Assembly (NCBI GenBank): GCA_017650905.1
Contig: JAGCDZ010000046.1
Location: forward strand, 1 to 64,000
DNA from: Prevotella sp.
GTDB taxonomy: Bacteria; Bacteroidota; Bacteroidia; Bacteroidales; Bacteroidaceae
Direction of reading: 5' to 3'
Length of the DNA: 64,000 nt
Positions 36,775-46,010 of this stretch are shown here, in pieces; the first letter of the stretch is position 1; each line of letters starts with the position of its first letter. The position numbers were made by a program, and so were the translations under genes. The notes beneath the pieces were generated by a model, which worked only from the letters and a program-made list of their open reading frames with translations, ran no database searches and was not told the origin of the DNA.

Positions 36775-37977
36775 ATGAAAAAGTTGTTTCTTTTTCTCGC
36801 TGCTACCGTGCTTACAGCTTCGGTCTGTGCACAAGAGAAAGAAGTGTTAACTGCCCACAAAACCTTTGACAATTGGTATTTAGGCTTCAATGGTGGAGCA
36901 GCGACACCCATGCATAAGTGGGGCGATAATGGTTTCATGAAAGGTATTGCACCCAGCGCAGGTATTCGCCTTGGCAAAAATCTGACCACCGTGTTTGGTG
37001 TGGCTGTCGATGCCAACGCTTATCTCGAGTCTGACGACAAATCGCTGATGAAAACCCGCACCTTTATTGATGCCATCAACGTAGACGGTGTGGGAACCTT
37101 TAACCTGTCGAATTTCTTCGGAGGATATCTTGGCAAACCCCGTCGTGTGGAGCTTGTCGCCCTCGGTGGTTTCGGATGGACTCACCAGTTTGGCTCAATC
37201 TATCCCCGCGCCAATGGTATCAACTCCAAGGTGGCCCTTGACCTGACTTTCAACCTTGGTTCCAGTCGGGCTGTACAATTCTATTTGGAGCCTGCTTTTG
37301 TCTTCGGCATGTGGGACAATGGTCGCATGTTCAACGCGCTGAGCCGTCATTCGAAAAATTTCGGCTACGATTCTCGTAGCGGACTATTCCAGCTCAACCT
37401 GGGTCTGAACTTTAAGTTTGGTACCAGCAACGGCACCAAGAACTTTGCCTATGCCCGTCTGCGCGACCAGTCGGAGATTGACGACCTGAATGCTCGCATC
37501 AATGAACTGCGCGACGAGAACGACAACAAGGACCGCCGCATTGCCCGCGACATCCGCCGTATAGCAGAACTTGAGGATTCACTCGAGGCCGCAAAGAAAG
37601 TGAAACCTACGGTGGTGAACAAGGTGACGAAGGTGGTGAATGTCAACAACAATGTGCTGCAGCCTACCGTCATATTTGGTCAGGGAAAGAGCTCCGTCGA
37701 TGCTGCCCAGATGGCCAGCGTGGCGATGATTGCCAAATATATGAAGAATCATCCGGAGTCGAAGATTCTCATCAAAGGCTATGCTTCGCCCGAGGGTAAT
37801 CCCGAGCTGAACCAGCGCTTGTCGGAGAATCGTGCCCAGTCTGTGAAGGATGCCCTTGTCAACCGTTATGGCATTGCTGCCAGCCGTCTGACCATCCAGG
37901 GAATGGGTGCTACCGATGAACTCTTCGATGAAATTGATTTCAACCGCGTGGCTACCTTTACCGATACAACGAAATAA
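36775..37977 (+). CDS. OmpA-family outer-membrane protein
   Basis: A 400-residue protein with a signal peptide (…TASVCAQE), an N-terminal beta barrel (about 25-230), a coiled coil (about 240-275, DLNARINELRDENDNKDRR), and an OmpA_C peptidoglycan-binding domain (about 290-385) with KILIKGYASPEGNPELNQRLSENRAQSV. It should link the outer membrane to the cell wall. The tail after the OmpA_C domain is short. It follows korC by 15 bp and may be read from the kor promoter; a strong terminator comes after it. Confidence 0.9.
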   Translation: MKKLFLFLAATVLTASVCAQEKEVLTAHKTFDNWYLGFNGGAATPMHKWGDNGFMKGIAPSAGIRLGKNLTTVFGVAVDANAYLESDDKSLMKTRTFIDAINVDGVGTFNLSNFFGGYLGKPRRVELVALGGFGWTHQFGSIYPRANGINSKVALDLTFNLGSSRAVQFYLEPAFVFGMWDNGRMFNALSRHSKNFGYDSRSGLFQLNLGLNFKFGTSNGTKNFAYARLRDQSEIDDLNARINELRDENDNKDRRIARDIRRIAELEDSLEAAKKVKPTVVNKVTKVVNVNNNVLQPTVIFGQGKSSVDAAQMASVAMIAKYMKNHPESKILIKGYASPEGNPELNQRLSENRAQSVKDALVNRYGIAASRLTIQGMGATDELFDEIDFNRVATFTDTTK

Positions 37978-38002
37978 GGTAAAAACAGAGTGATAAAACA
38001 AA

Positions 38003-38034
38003 AATAATCCCCTGCTGATTGGCAGGGGATTATT
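38003..38034. terminator. Bidirectional terminator between ompA-like gene and asnB
   Basis: A 13-bp stem (38003-38015/38022-38034, core CCCCTGC/GCAGGGG) with loop TGATTG, between convergent genes. Confidence 0.88.
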
Positions 38035-38037
38035 TTG

Positions 38038-39702
38038 TTAATAGGCTTGCTCGTGAACGCCCTTGACGGCACGGCCTGAGGGGTCATTCAGACCTTTGAA
38101 AGCAGCATCCCATTCGAGGGCAATGGCAGTGGAACAGGCAACGCTGGCCTCACTGGGAACACTCCGGGCAGCAGAGTCAGAGGGGAAGTGCTCAGCGAAG
38201 ATGGAGCGATAATAGTATTCCTCCTTGTTCTTCGGCGGATTGATGGGGAAACGCTCGGAAGCATGGGCCATCTGTTCGTCGGTGACTGCCTCAGAGGTAA
38301 TCTTTTTGAGCGTATCAATCCATGAGTAACCTACCCCATCGCTGAACTGCTCCTTCTGTCGCCAGGCCACTTCTGCAGGGAGCATATTGGAAAAGGCCTC
38401 ACGTACAATCTTCTTTTCCATCGTAGAGCCTGGACACATCTTCGCCTCAGGATTCGTACGCATGGCGACATCGAGGAACTCCTTGTCGAGGAAAGGTACG
38501 CGTCCCTCAACACCCCAAGCCGAAAGACTCTTGTTGGCACGGAGGCAGTCGTAGAGATAGAGCTTTCCGATCTTGCGCACAGTCTCTTCATGAAAGTCCT
38601 TTGCTGATGGGGCTTTATGGAAGTAGAGGTAGCCACCGAATATCTCGTCGGCACCCTCGCCACTGAGCACCATCTTGATACCCATCGACTTGATAACTCG
38701 GGCTAACAGATACATCGGCGTAGAGGCGCGGACGGTTGTGACATCATAGGTTTCGATGAAATAGATGACGTCGCGAATGGCATCAAGACCTTCCTGAATG
38801 GTATAGTTGATTTCGTGGTGCACAGTGCCGATATGGTCGGCCACAAGTTTAGCCTTTGCCAAATCAGGGGCTCCCTTCAATCCTACGGCAAACGAGTGCA
38901 AACGGGGCCAGTAGGCTTTCGTCTTTGAATCGTCCTCGATACGCATCTCAGAGTATTTCTCGGCAATAGCAGATATCACGGAAGAGTCGAGACCGCCGCT
39001 GAGCAACACACCATAGGGCACGTCACTCATCAGCTGACGCTTCACAGCATCTTCGAGCGCATCATGGATGGCTTCAACGCTGGCAGGATTATCCTTCACG
39101 GCATCATAATGCATCCAATCGCGACGATAATACCACTTCAAACCCGGGTCAACACTCCAGTAGTAATGTCCAGGCAGGAACGGCTCGTAGCGTTCACACT
39201 GTCCTTCGAGGGCTTTCAGTTCAGAGGCCACATACACTGTGCCATCACTATCGTAGCCGATGTAGAGGGGTATTACACCAATGGGGTCGCGGGCAATCAG
39301 AAACTCATTACGTTCCTCATCGTAAAGAACAAAGGCAAAGATGCCGCTCAGATCTTCGAGGAAGTTAATACCTTTTTCGCGATAAAGGGCGAGAATCACC
39401 TCACAGTCTGAGCCTGTCTGAAACTCGTACTGCCCAGCAAAGCGACGACGAATCTCCTGATGGTTGTAGATCTCGCCATTTACTGCCAGCACATGTTTCT
39501 TGTCAGGCGAGAACAACGGCTGTCCACCACTCTCAGGATCTACGATGCTCAGACGCTCGTGGGCAAGAATGGCCGAGCCGCCACAGTATATTCCACTCCA
39601 GTCAGGTCCGCGATGACGGATTTTCTGACTCATCTTCAATGCCTTCTCGCGGAGCTCATGTGTCTGCTCCTTAACATTCAATATTGCTACGATTCCACAC
39701 AT
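38038..39702 (-). CDS. asnB: Asparagine synthetase B (glutamine-hydrolysing)
   Basis: Makes asparagine from aspartate with glutamine nitrogen and ATP. The 554-residue length equals E. coli AsnB. The N-terminal Cys2 of the glutaminase domain is present (MCGIVAILNV). The synthetase domain has the SGGLDSS ATP-pyrophosphatase loop (about 235-245). I use ATG 39702; a longer frame upstream would overlap carAB and lacks the needed Cys at position 2. It is the last gene of the amt2-pyrG-purF-like-carAB-asnB operon, 13 bp after carAB. Confidence 0.95.
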   Translation of the reverse strand: MCGIVAILNVKEQTHELREKALKMSQKIRHRGPDWSGIYCGGSAILAHERLSIVDPESGGQPLFSPDKKHVLAVNGEIYNHQEIRRRFAGQYEFQTGSDCEVILALYREKGINFLEDLSGIFAFVLYDEERNEFLIARDPIGVIPLYIGYDSDGTVYVASELKALEGQCERYEPFLPGHYYWSVDPGLKWYYRRDWMHYDAVKDNPASVEAIHDALEDAVKRQLMSDVPYGVLLSGGLDSSVISAIAEKYSEMRIEDDSKTKAYWPRLHSFAVGLKGAPDLAKAKLVADHIGTVHHEINYTIQEGLDAIRDVIYFIETYDVTTVRASTPMYLLARVIKSMGIKMVLSGEGADEIFGGYLYFHKAPSAKDFHEETVRKIGKLYLYDCLRANKSLSAWGVEGRVPFLDKEFLDVAMRTNPEAKMCPGSTMEKKIVREAFSNMLPAEVAWRQKEQFSDGVGYSWIDTLKKITSEAVTDEQMAHASERFPINPPKNKEEYYYRSIFAEHFPSDSAARSVPSEASVACSTAIALEWDAAFKGLNDPSGRAVKGVHEQAY

Positions 39703-39715
39703 ATTCTTTAATTTT

Positions 39716-42583
39716 TTAAAGGTACGACAAATATAGATAATTGGTTTGGGCGGGATATTCCGCTGCGAGGGTATCAATCTGGTTGACGGTGGGCACAACA
39801 TCGAATTCCTTTCGCCACGAGCGCACCATCAGTCCTGCATCTGTCATGCTCATAAGCGACTCAAGTCCTAATGCACGGGCTATCTGGAAATCAGAGAAAC
39901 CATAAACCTTCGCCTCGCGCAACATCGATACAAACTCAGGGGCTTCCAGATATTCCAGCAACTCCGTATTGTCCATAAATTCGATGAACTCTGAAATCTG
40001 TGCAAACTGCTTAAGCCGCTGGTCGATATCGACGATATGCTTCAGTTTCTGCAGGAACCAGCAGTCAATCATCGTGAGTTGATGAATCTGCTCAACGGAA
40101 TAGCCAACCTTCATCGCCTTCGAAACCACAAAGATACGCATGTCTGTTGGTTCATGGAGCGACGTTGCGATATCCGCAATCTTGATTTCGTGGTTCTCCA
40201 CAAAACCATGCATGCCCTGGCCAATCATTCGGAGACCTTTCTGCAGAGACTCCTCAAATGTGCGTCCGATAGCCATCACCTCACCCACGCTCTTCATCGA
40301 CGAGCCGAGTTGTCGCTTCACACCGTGGAACTTGGTCAGATCCCAACGGGGTATCTTTACTACAGCATAATCGAGAGCTGGCTCGAAGAACGCACTTGTA
40401 GTCTTTGTCACAGAGTTCTTCAGTTCGAAGAGGCCATAGCCTAATCCCAGTTTGGCAGCTACAAATGCCAAAGGATAGCCTGTTGCTTTCGATGCCAAGG
40501 CTGATGAACGCGACAGACGGGCATTTACCTCGATGACGCGATAGTCCTCACTCTGTGGGTCGAGGGCATATTGCACATTACACTCACCCACGATACCAAT
40601 GTGACGGATAATCTTGATGGCCAGGGCGCGTAACTTATGATACTCGCTGTTCGAAAGCGTCTGGCTGGGAGCCACCACAATCGACTCACCAGTATGAATG
40701 CCCAACGGATCAAGATTCTCCATATTGCAGACGGTGATACAGTTATCATAGCGGTCACGTACCACCTCGTATTCTATCTCCTTCCAGCCTTTGAGGCTTT
40801 TCTCTACCAATACCTGCGGAGAGAACGAGAAGGCCTCTTCTGCCTGTGCCAACAGTTCTTCTTCGTTATCGCAGAAGCCGGAACCCAAGCCACCGAGGGC
40901 ATAGGCTGCACGCAGGATCACAGGGAAACCAAGTTCATGGGCAGCTTGCTGGACTTCCTCTATACTCTCACAAGCATGACTCTTGATGGTTTTCACACCA
41001 ATCTCGTCGAGTCGCTTTACAAACAAGTCGCGGTCTTCCGTGTCGATAATGGCCTGCACAGGAGTACCCAACACTTCGACGCCATATTTCTCCAGTACCC
41101 CCTTCTCATAGAGTTCAACACCACAGTTCAGCGCCGTCTGACCTCCAAAACTCAAGAGAATACCATCAGGACGCTCCTTCTCGATGATGCGCTCAACGAA
41201 GTCTGCCTGCACGGGTTGGAAATACACTGTGTCGGCCACACCCTTTGAAGTTTGCACCGTAGCGATGTTGGGGTTGATGAGCACGGAGTGGATACCCTCT
41301 TCCTTCAGGGCTTTCAGGGCCTGAGCTCCGCTATAGTCAAACTCACCCGCCTGACCAATCTTCAGAGCGCCACTGCCAAGAAGGAGGACCTTCTTCATTG
41401 AGGTGAGAGATGAGGGATGAGCGGTGAGAGAATTGTCCTGAGACTGAAGGTAATCTCTCGCCTCCAGTTTCTTATCATTTGCCTCTAAAAGAGAGACAAA
41501 TTCATCAAACAGAAACTCTGTGTCCACTGGTCCTGAGCAGGCCTCGGGATGGAACTGTGCAGACATCCAAGGCTTCGTCTTGTGGCGGATGCCTTCGTTA
41601 GAGTTATCGTTCATGTTTACGAACAGCGGTTCCCAGTCCTCAGGTAGCGTCGAATCGTCTACAGCATAGCCGTGATTCTGCGACGTGATGAAGCACTGTG
41701 TGGTACCCATCCGCTGTACTGGTTGGTTGTGCGAGCGATGACCGTATTTCAGCTTATAGGTCTTGGCTCCTGCCGCCTTTGCCAACAACTGATTGCCAAG
41801 GCAGATGCCCATACACGGCCGCACATTCTCATTATTGAGGAACGTGCGGATATGGCCCACCGTCTTCTCACAACGATCTGGGTCGCCTGGGCCATTAGCC
41901 AAGAACAATCCATCGAAGTCAAGTTGATTAAAATCATAGTCCCAAGGCACACGCACCACCTCAATGCCACGTCTGATCAAACAACGGATAATGTTCGCCT
42001 TCACGCCACAATCAACAAGAACAACTTTCTTTAGAGGTGAGAGATTAGTTTCAGGGCGATAGGTTATCACCTCCTTGCAACTCACTTGCTCTACCCAGTT
42101 TACACTACCATAGTCCTCAGTATCCTTCTCACCTTTTACCTCAGACCTCTCATCTCCTAATTCTATCCGTCCCATCATCACGCCATGCTCTCGAAGCACC
42201 TTCGTCAATCGTCTGGTATCGATGCCTGTGATGGCAGGTATTTTCTCCCGCTTCAGCCAAGCGGCTAATGATTCTTTCGCATTCCAATGTGAATAAGTTT
42301 CGCTATAGTCGGCTACTACCAGTGCCTTGGCGTGAATTTTCTCACTCTCCATAAACAGGGGCAGACCATTGCTGTCCAAGCCCGTATCAGGCACACCATA
42401 GTTGCCTATCAGCGGATAGGTCGTCACCAGTATCTGACCCGCATAACTGGGGTCCGTCAGACTCTCTGGATAGCCCGTCATTGCGGTGTTGAACACCACC
42501 TCGCCTGTTGTACCAGCGACATAGCCAAACGAGTGGCCAACGAACTCTGTTCCATCTTCGAGTATCAGTTTTGCTTCTATCAT
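39716..42583 (-). CDS. carA/carB: Fused carbamoyl-phosphate synthase: CarA plus the first half of CarB
   Basis: One 955-residue frame. Residues about 1-375 are CarA, with the glutaminase Cys motif GICLGNQLLAKAAG. A linker of about 20 residues follows, encoded by a CTCTCAY heptamer array (41399-41430). From the Met at 41398 it is CarB (MKKVLLLGSGALKIGQAGEF), but only about 560 residues of the usual ~1070: the bicarbonate-phosphorylating half and the oligomerisation region. It ends at TNYLYLSYL, where the second synthetase half would begin. The carbamate kinase and allosteric domains are absent, and asnB follows at once. Single CarB halves can work as homodimers in other systems, so function is possible; a second, full carB elsewhere is the alternative. 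Confidence 0.85.
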   Translation of the reverse strand: MIEAKLILEDGTEFVGHSFGYVAGTTGEVVFNTAMTGYPESLTDPSYAGQILVTTYPLIGNYGVPDTGLDSNGLPLFMESEKIHAKALVVADYSETYSHWNAKESLAAWLKREKIPAITGIDTRRLTKVLREHGVMMGRIELGDERSEVKGEKDTEDYGSVNWVEQVSCKEVITYRPETNLSPLKKVVLVDCGVKANIIRCLIRRGIEVVRVPWDYDFNQLDFDGLFLANGPGDPDRCEKTVGHIRTFLNNENVRPCMGICLGNQLLAKAAGAKTYKLKYGHRSHNQPVQRMGTTQCFITSQNHGYAVDDSTLPEDWEPLFVNMNDNSNEGIRHKTKPWMSAQFHPEACSGPVDTEFLFDEFVSLLEANDKKLEARDYLQSQDNSLTAHPSSLTSMKKVLLLGSGALKIGQAGEFDYSGAQALKALKEEGIHSVLINPNIATVQTSKGVADTVYFQPVQADFVERIIEKERPDGILLSFGGQTALNCGVELYEKGVLEKYGVEVLGTPVQAIIDTEDRDLFVKRLDEIGVKTIKSHACESIEEVQQAAHELGFPVILRAAYALGGLGSGFCDNEEELLAQAEEAFSFSPQVLVEKSLKGWKEIEYEVVRDRYDNCITVCNMENLDPLGIHTGESIVVAPSQTLSNSEYHKLRALAIKIIRHIGIVGECNVQYALDPQSEDYRVIEVNARLSRSSALASKATGYPLAFVAAKLGLGYGLFELKNSVTKTTSAFFEPALDYAVVKIPRWDLTKFHGVKRQLGSSMKSVGEVMAIGRTFEESLQKGLRMIGQGMHGFVENHEIKIADIATSLHEPTDMRIFVVSKAMKVGYSVEQIHQLTMIDCWFLQKLKHIVDIDQRLKQFAQISEFIEFMDNTELLEYLEAPEFVSMLREAKVYGFSDFQIARALGLESLMSMTDAGLMVRSWRKEFDVVPTVNQIDTLAAEYPAQTNYLYLSYL
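41399..41430 (-). repeat. CTCTCAY heptamer repeat in the CarA-CarB linker
   Basis: On the minus strand the units CTCTCAC, CGCTCAT, CCCTCAT, CTCTCAC then CTCA run into the CarB ATG. Such arrays are intergenic elsewhere in this window, which suggests that the array joined two genes. Confidence 0.8.
42121..42158 (-). repeat. Second heptamer-like array inside the CarA region
   Basis: On the minus strand, units GATGAGA, GGTCTGA, GGTAAAA, GGTGAGA encode the insert GDERSEVKGEKDTED in CarA. Confidence 0.6.
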
Positions 42584-44319
42584 AATTGTAATTTCAATAC
42601 TTTCTCAACATAATTCACAAATGCCTGGTTTACCATACGAATGCCGCCTGGTGTGGGGTAATGGCCCGTGAAATACCAGTCGCCAGGATGGTTAGGACAA
42701 GCATGATGCAGGCCCTCAATGCTCTGGAAGACCAGTTCGACAGGAGCCTGCATTCCTTCAGGACGAAGCATCTCAACTATCTTATGGTTGATCTCCTCGA
42801 CACTGAATGGTGCATAAATTGCACGAACATAATTTGCCAATAAAGGCTCACTTTTGCAGGCGCGATAGGTTTCGGCAATAAGTCCCTGCATACCCCGTTC
42901 CTTAATCAGTGCGATAGCGGCACGGAAGGCACAAAGTTCTTCCAGTCGTGACATATCGATACCATAATAGTCCGGATAACGGATCTGAGGCGAACTCGAC
43001 ACCATCACGATTTTCCTGGGGTGCAGACGGTCGAGAATCTTGAAGATGCTCTCCTTCAACGTTGTACCTCTTACAATGGAATCGTCGATAATGACCAGAT
43101 TATCCTCGTAGGGCGTTAGCGAGCCATAAGTGATATCATACACGTGAGCGGCTAAGTCATTACGTTCCGTGCCTTCTGTAATAAAGGTGCGCAGCTTGAT
43201 ATCCTTCCACACCACCTTCTCTATCCGTACATCGTGATCAAGCTTGCGGATGCCATCCGTCATACCGTAGAAGGCAACTTCGGCGGTGTTGGGGATATAC
43301 GAAAAGACTGTATGCGGTACATCACCTTCGATGGCCTGCATGATGGTTGGCGTGAGTTGCTCACCCAGCTTTTTACGTTCATTATAAATATCTCTGTCAG
43401 AGCCTCTACTGAAATAGATTCGTTCGAAACTACATGCAGATGGCTTCTGCGCTGCCAGTATCTGCTTCAAATGGCTTTTTCCACTCTTGCAAACAATCAG
43501 CGACTGCCCAGGTTGTAATTCTTGAATATCCTCAGCCTTCAAATCGAAGGTAGTCTGTATCACAGGGCGCTCCGAGGCCAGCACCACCACCTCATTATCT
43601 TGATACCAGAATGCAGGACGGATGCCCCAAGGGTCGCGTACTGCAAACATCTCACCAGAGCCCGTCAGTCCACACATTACGTAGCCACCATCGAAATGTG
43701 GCATAGTGGTCTTCAATACATTTGCCACCTCCACATGATTATCAATATATTGGGTAATATCCGTGCCTTCCAAACCTTGACCGCGCGCCTCAGTAAACAG
43801 CCGTTCCACCTCGCGATCCAGGCGATGCCCCATCAGTTCCAATGTAATGTAGGAGTCACCATAGATACGCGGCGACTGTCCCTGTTCCGTGAGAAAACGA
43901 AAAACCTCGTCGATGTTGGTCATGTTGAAGTTGCCACACAGACAGAGGTTCTTGGCACGCCAGTTATTACGACGCAGGAAAGGATGCACATATTGCAACC
44001 CGCTCTTGCCAGTCGTTGAATAGCGCAGATGCCCCATATAAAGTTGACCTTCAAACGACTTGTCAACATGTTTGAACACCTCCGTTATCGCATCCTTACC
44101 CTCTGCTCGTTCACGAAACATATATTCTTCGCCTGCAGGGGCATCGAGATTGACGCAAGCCACACCAGCACCCTCCTGACCACGGTTGTGCTGTTTCTCC
44201 ATCATCAGGTAGAGTTTGTTCAGCCCATAGCGCCACGTGCCGTACTTCCGCTCATAATAACTCAGCGGCTTCAGCAGACGAATCATCGTCACACCACATT
44301 CATGCTTTAGCTGTTCCAT
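42580..44319 (-). CDS. PurF-family glutamine amidotransferase (Cys-containing paralogue)
   Basis: A 579-residue protein with an Ntn glutaminase domain and a phosphoribosyltransferase domain. The catalytic Cys is present as HECGVTMIR at position 8, so a short propeptide (7 residues) would be removed. The PRPP motif is VIIDDSIVRGTT. It is about 100 residues longer than the homologue at 26425 and lacks that protein's C-terminal Cys cluster. It may be the working glutamine-dependent PurF or a relative with another acceptor. It overlaps carAB by 4 bp (ATGA). Confidence 0.8.
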   Translation of the reverse strand: MEQLKHECGVTMIRLLKPLSYYERKYGTWRYGLNKLYLMMEKQHNRGQEGAGVACVNLDAPAGEEYMFRERAEGKDAITEVFKHVDKSFEGQLYMGHLRYSTTGKSGLQYVHPFLRRNNWRAKNLCLCGNFNMTNIDEVFRFLTEQGQSPRIYGDSYITLELMGHRLDREVERLFTEARGQGLEGTDITQYIDNHVEVANVLKTTMPHFDGGYVMCGLTGSGEMFAVRDPWGIRPAFWYQDNEVVVLASERPVIQTTFDLKAEDIQELQPGQSLIVCKSGKSHLKQILAAQKPSACSFERIYFSRGSDRDIYNERKKLGEQLTPTIMQAIEGDVPHTVFSYIPNTAEVAFYGMTDGIRKLDHDVRIEKVVWKDIKLRTFITEGTERNDLAAHVYDITYGSLTPYEDNLVIIDDSIVRGTTLKESIFKILDRLHPRKIVMVSSSPQIRYPDYYGIDMSRLEELCAFRAAIALIKERGMQGLIAETYRACKSEPLLANYVRAIYAPFSVEEINHKIVEMLRPEGMQAPVELVFQSIEGLHHACPNHPGDWYFTGHYPTPGGIRMVNQAFVNYVEKVLKLQL

Positions 44320-44327
44320 TTTCTGCT

Positions 44328-44354
44328 CTCAGATTACTCAGATTATTCAGATAC
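44328..44354 (-). repeat. 9-bp repeat at the pyrG stop
   Basis: On the minus strand TAATCTGAG units hold the pyrG stop codon TAA and a second in-frame TAA. Same unit as at the recQ stop. Confidence 0.8.
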
Positions 44355-45977
44355 GCAAGCCTTAATGAAACTCATAAAGAGGGGGTGCGGATGAAGAACT
44401 GTCGAGGAGTATTCAGGATGGAACTGCGTGCCGATATACCATTTCTTTTCAGGGATTTCGACAATCTCCACGAGGTTCGAAGCGGGGTTAATACCCACAC
44501 ACTTCATACCTGCAGCCTCGTACTCATCCTTATAGGCATTGTTGAACTCGTAGCGATGGCGATGACGCTCTTTAATCAGCGTATCCTTGCCATAAGCCAT
44601 GTAGGTGCGACTTCCTTCTGACAATAAGCACTCATAAGCGCCCAGTCGCATCGTACCGCCCATCTGTGTGATATTCTTCTGTTCTTCCATAATGTCGATG
44701 ACATTGTGAGGCGTTTTATCATCCATCTCTGCACTATTGGCATCCTTATAGCCCAACACATTTCGTGCAAATTCAATCACCATCATCTGCATACCTAGGC
44801 AAATGCCGAAAGTGGGAATGTCGTGGGTGCGTCCATACTCTGCAGCAATAATCTTTCCCTCAATGCCACGCTGGCCGAAACCAGGACAAACAACGAGACC
44901 CGCCATGCCATCAAGTTTCTCAGCCACATTCTGAGCCGTAATCTCCTCGCTATTTACGAAATGGATTTTTGTCTTTACATCATTGTAGATACCAGCCAGA
45001 TTAAGACTCTCGCGGATGCTCTTATAGGCATCCTGCAAATCGTATTTACCTACCAATGCCACGTGTACTTCTTTATTGGCACTCCGTTGTTTATCAAGGA
45101 AATCATGCCACGGTTTCATAGCTGGCGTTTCTCCAACAGGAATGCCTATCTTGCGCAAAATGGCAGCATCGAGTCCTTGTCGCTGCATACTCACAGGTAC
45201 CTCATAGATGCTTGGCATATCTTCGCTCTGCACCACACACTCGAGATCGACATTACAGAACGACGCCACCTTCATACGCAGGGCGTTGTCGAGGTGGCGT
45301 TCTGTTCTCAGTACGAGGATATCGGGCTGGATACCCATCCCTTGCAGTTCCTTCACTGAGTGCTGTGTGGGTTTGGTCTTCAGTTCTTCAGCCGCTTTCA
45401 GATAGGGCACATACGTCAGATGTACACAAACGGCATCACGACCTAATTGCCAGCGCAACTGACGAATGGCCTCCATAAATGGTGCACTCTCGATATCACC
45501 GATGGTTCCTCCAACTTCTGTAATCACAAAATCCAATTCCTCACCCTTCATTCCCGATGTACTGTCGCCTCCCCCCAGCCTTTCATCTTCACGAAGCATC
45601 CGTCTTTTTATCTCGTCCGTAATATGCGGCACTACCTGAATCGTCTTACCCAGATAGTCGCCGTGACGTTCACGGTCGATGACAGTCTTGTAGATGCGAC
45701 CCGTCGTAATCGAGTTGTTGCGTGTGGTATGGATACCCGTAAAACGCTCATAGTGTCCCAGATCGAGATCGGTCTCCATACCGTCCACTGTTACGTAGCA
45801 TTCACCATGCTCGTAGGGGTTCAGCGTCCCAGGGTCGATATTGATGTAAGGATCGAACTTCTGGATGGTAACCTTGTAGCCACGTGCCTGCAGCAATTTA
45901 CCGATACTGGCGGAGATGATTCCCTTGCCTAACGAGGAAACCACACCGCCTGTAACGAAGATGTATTTTGTATCCAT
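44343..45977 (-). CDS. pyrG: CTP synthase
   Basis: Makes CTP from UTP with glutamine nitrogen and ATP. The 544-residue protein has the N-terminal synthetase motif GGVVSSLGKGI (about 9-19), DPYINIDPGTL, and a C-terminal class I glutaminase domain with GICLGMQMM (catalytic Cys) and the His-Glu pair in FHPEYSS near the end. It follows amt2 by 33 bp in the nitrogen operon. Confidence 0.97.
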   Translation of the reverse strand: MDTKYIFVTGGVVSSLGKGIISASIGKLLQARGYKVTIQKFDPYINIDPGTLNPYEHGECYVTVDGMETDLDLGHYERFTGIHTTRNNSITTGRIYKTVIDRERHGDYLGKTIQVVPHITDEIKRRMLREDERLGGGDSTSGMKGEELDFVITEVGGTIGDIESAPFMEAIRQLRWQLGRDAVCVHLTYVPYLKAAEELKTKPTQHSVKELQGMGIQPDILVLRTERHLDNALRMKVASFCNVDLECVVQSEDMPSIYEVPVSMQRQGLDAAILRKIGIPVGETPAMKPWHDFLDKQRSANKEVHVALVGKYDLQDAYKSIRESLNLAGIYNDVKTKIHFVNSEEITAQNVAEKLDGMAGLVVCPGFGQRGIEGKIIAAEYGRTHDIPTFGICLGMQMMVIEFARNVLGYKDANSAEMDDKTPHNVIDIMEEQKNITQMGGTMRLGAYECLLSEGSRTYMAYGKDTLIKERHRHRYEFNNAYKDEYEAAGMKCVGINPASNLVEIVEIPEKKWYIGTQFHPEYSSTVLHPHPLFMSFIKACVSE

Positions 45978-46010
45978 TCTATGTTGTTTTGAAGTTTGCT
46001 TTTTTACTTT

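Noticed and set aside
41396..41398. Separate carB starting at 41398 after a carA stop
   Set aside because: No stop codon separates the two; the frame is open through the repeat, so at the DNA level it is a fusion, although internal re-initiation at the 41398 ATG cannot be excluded.
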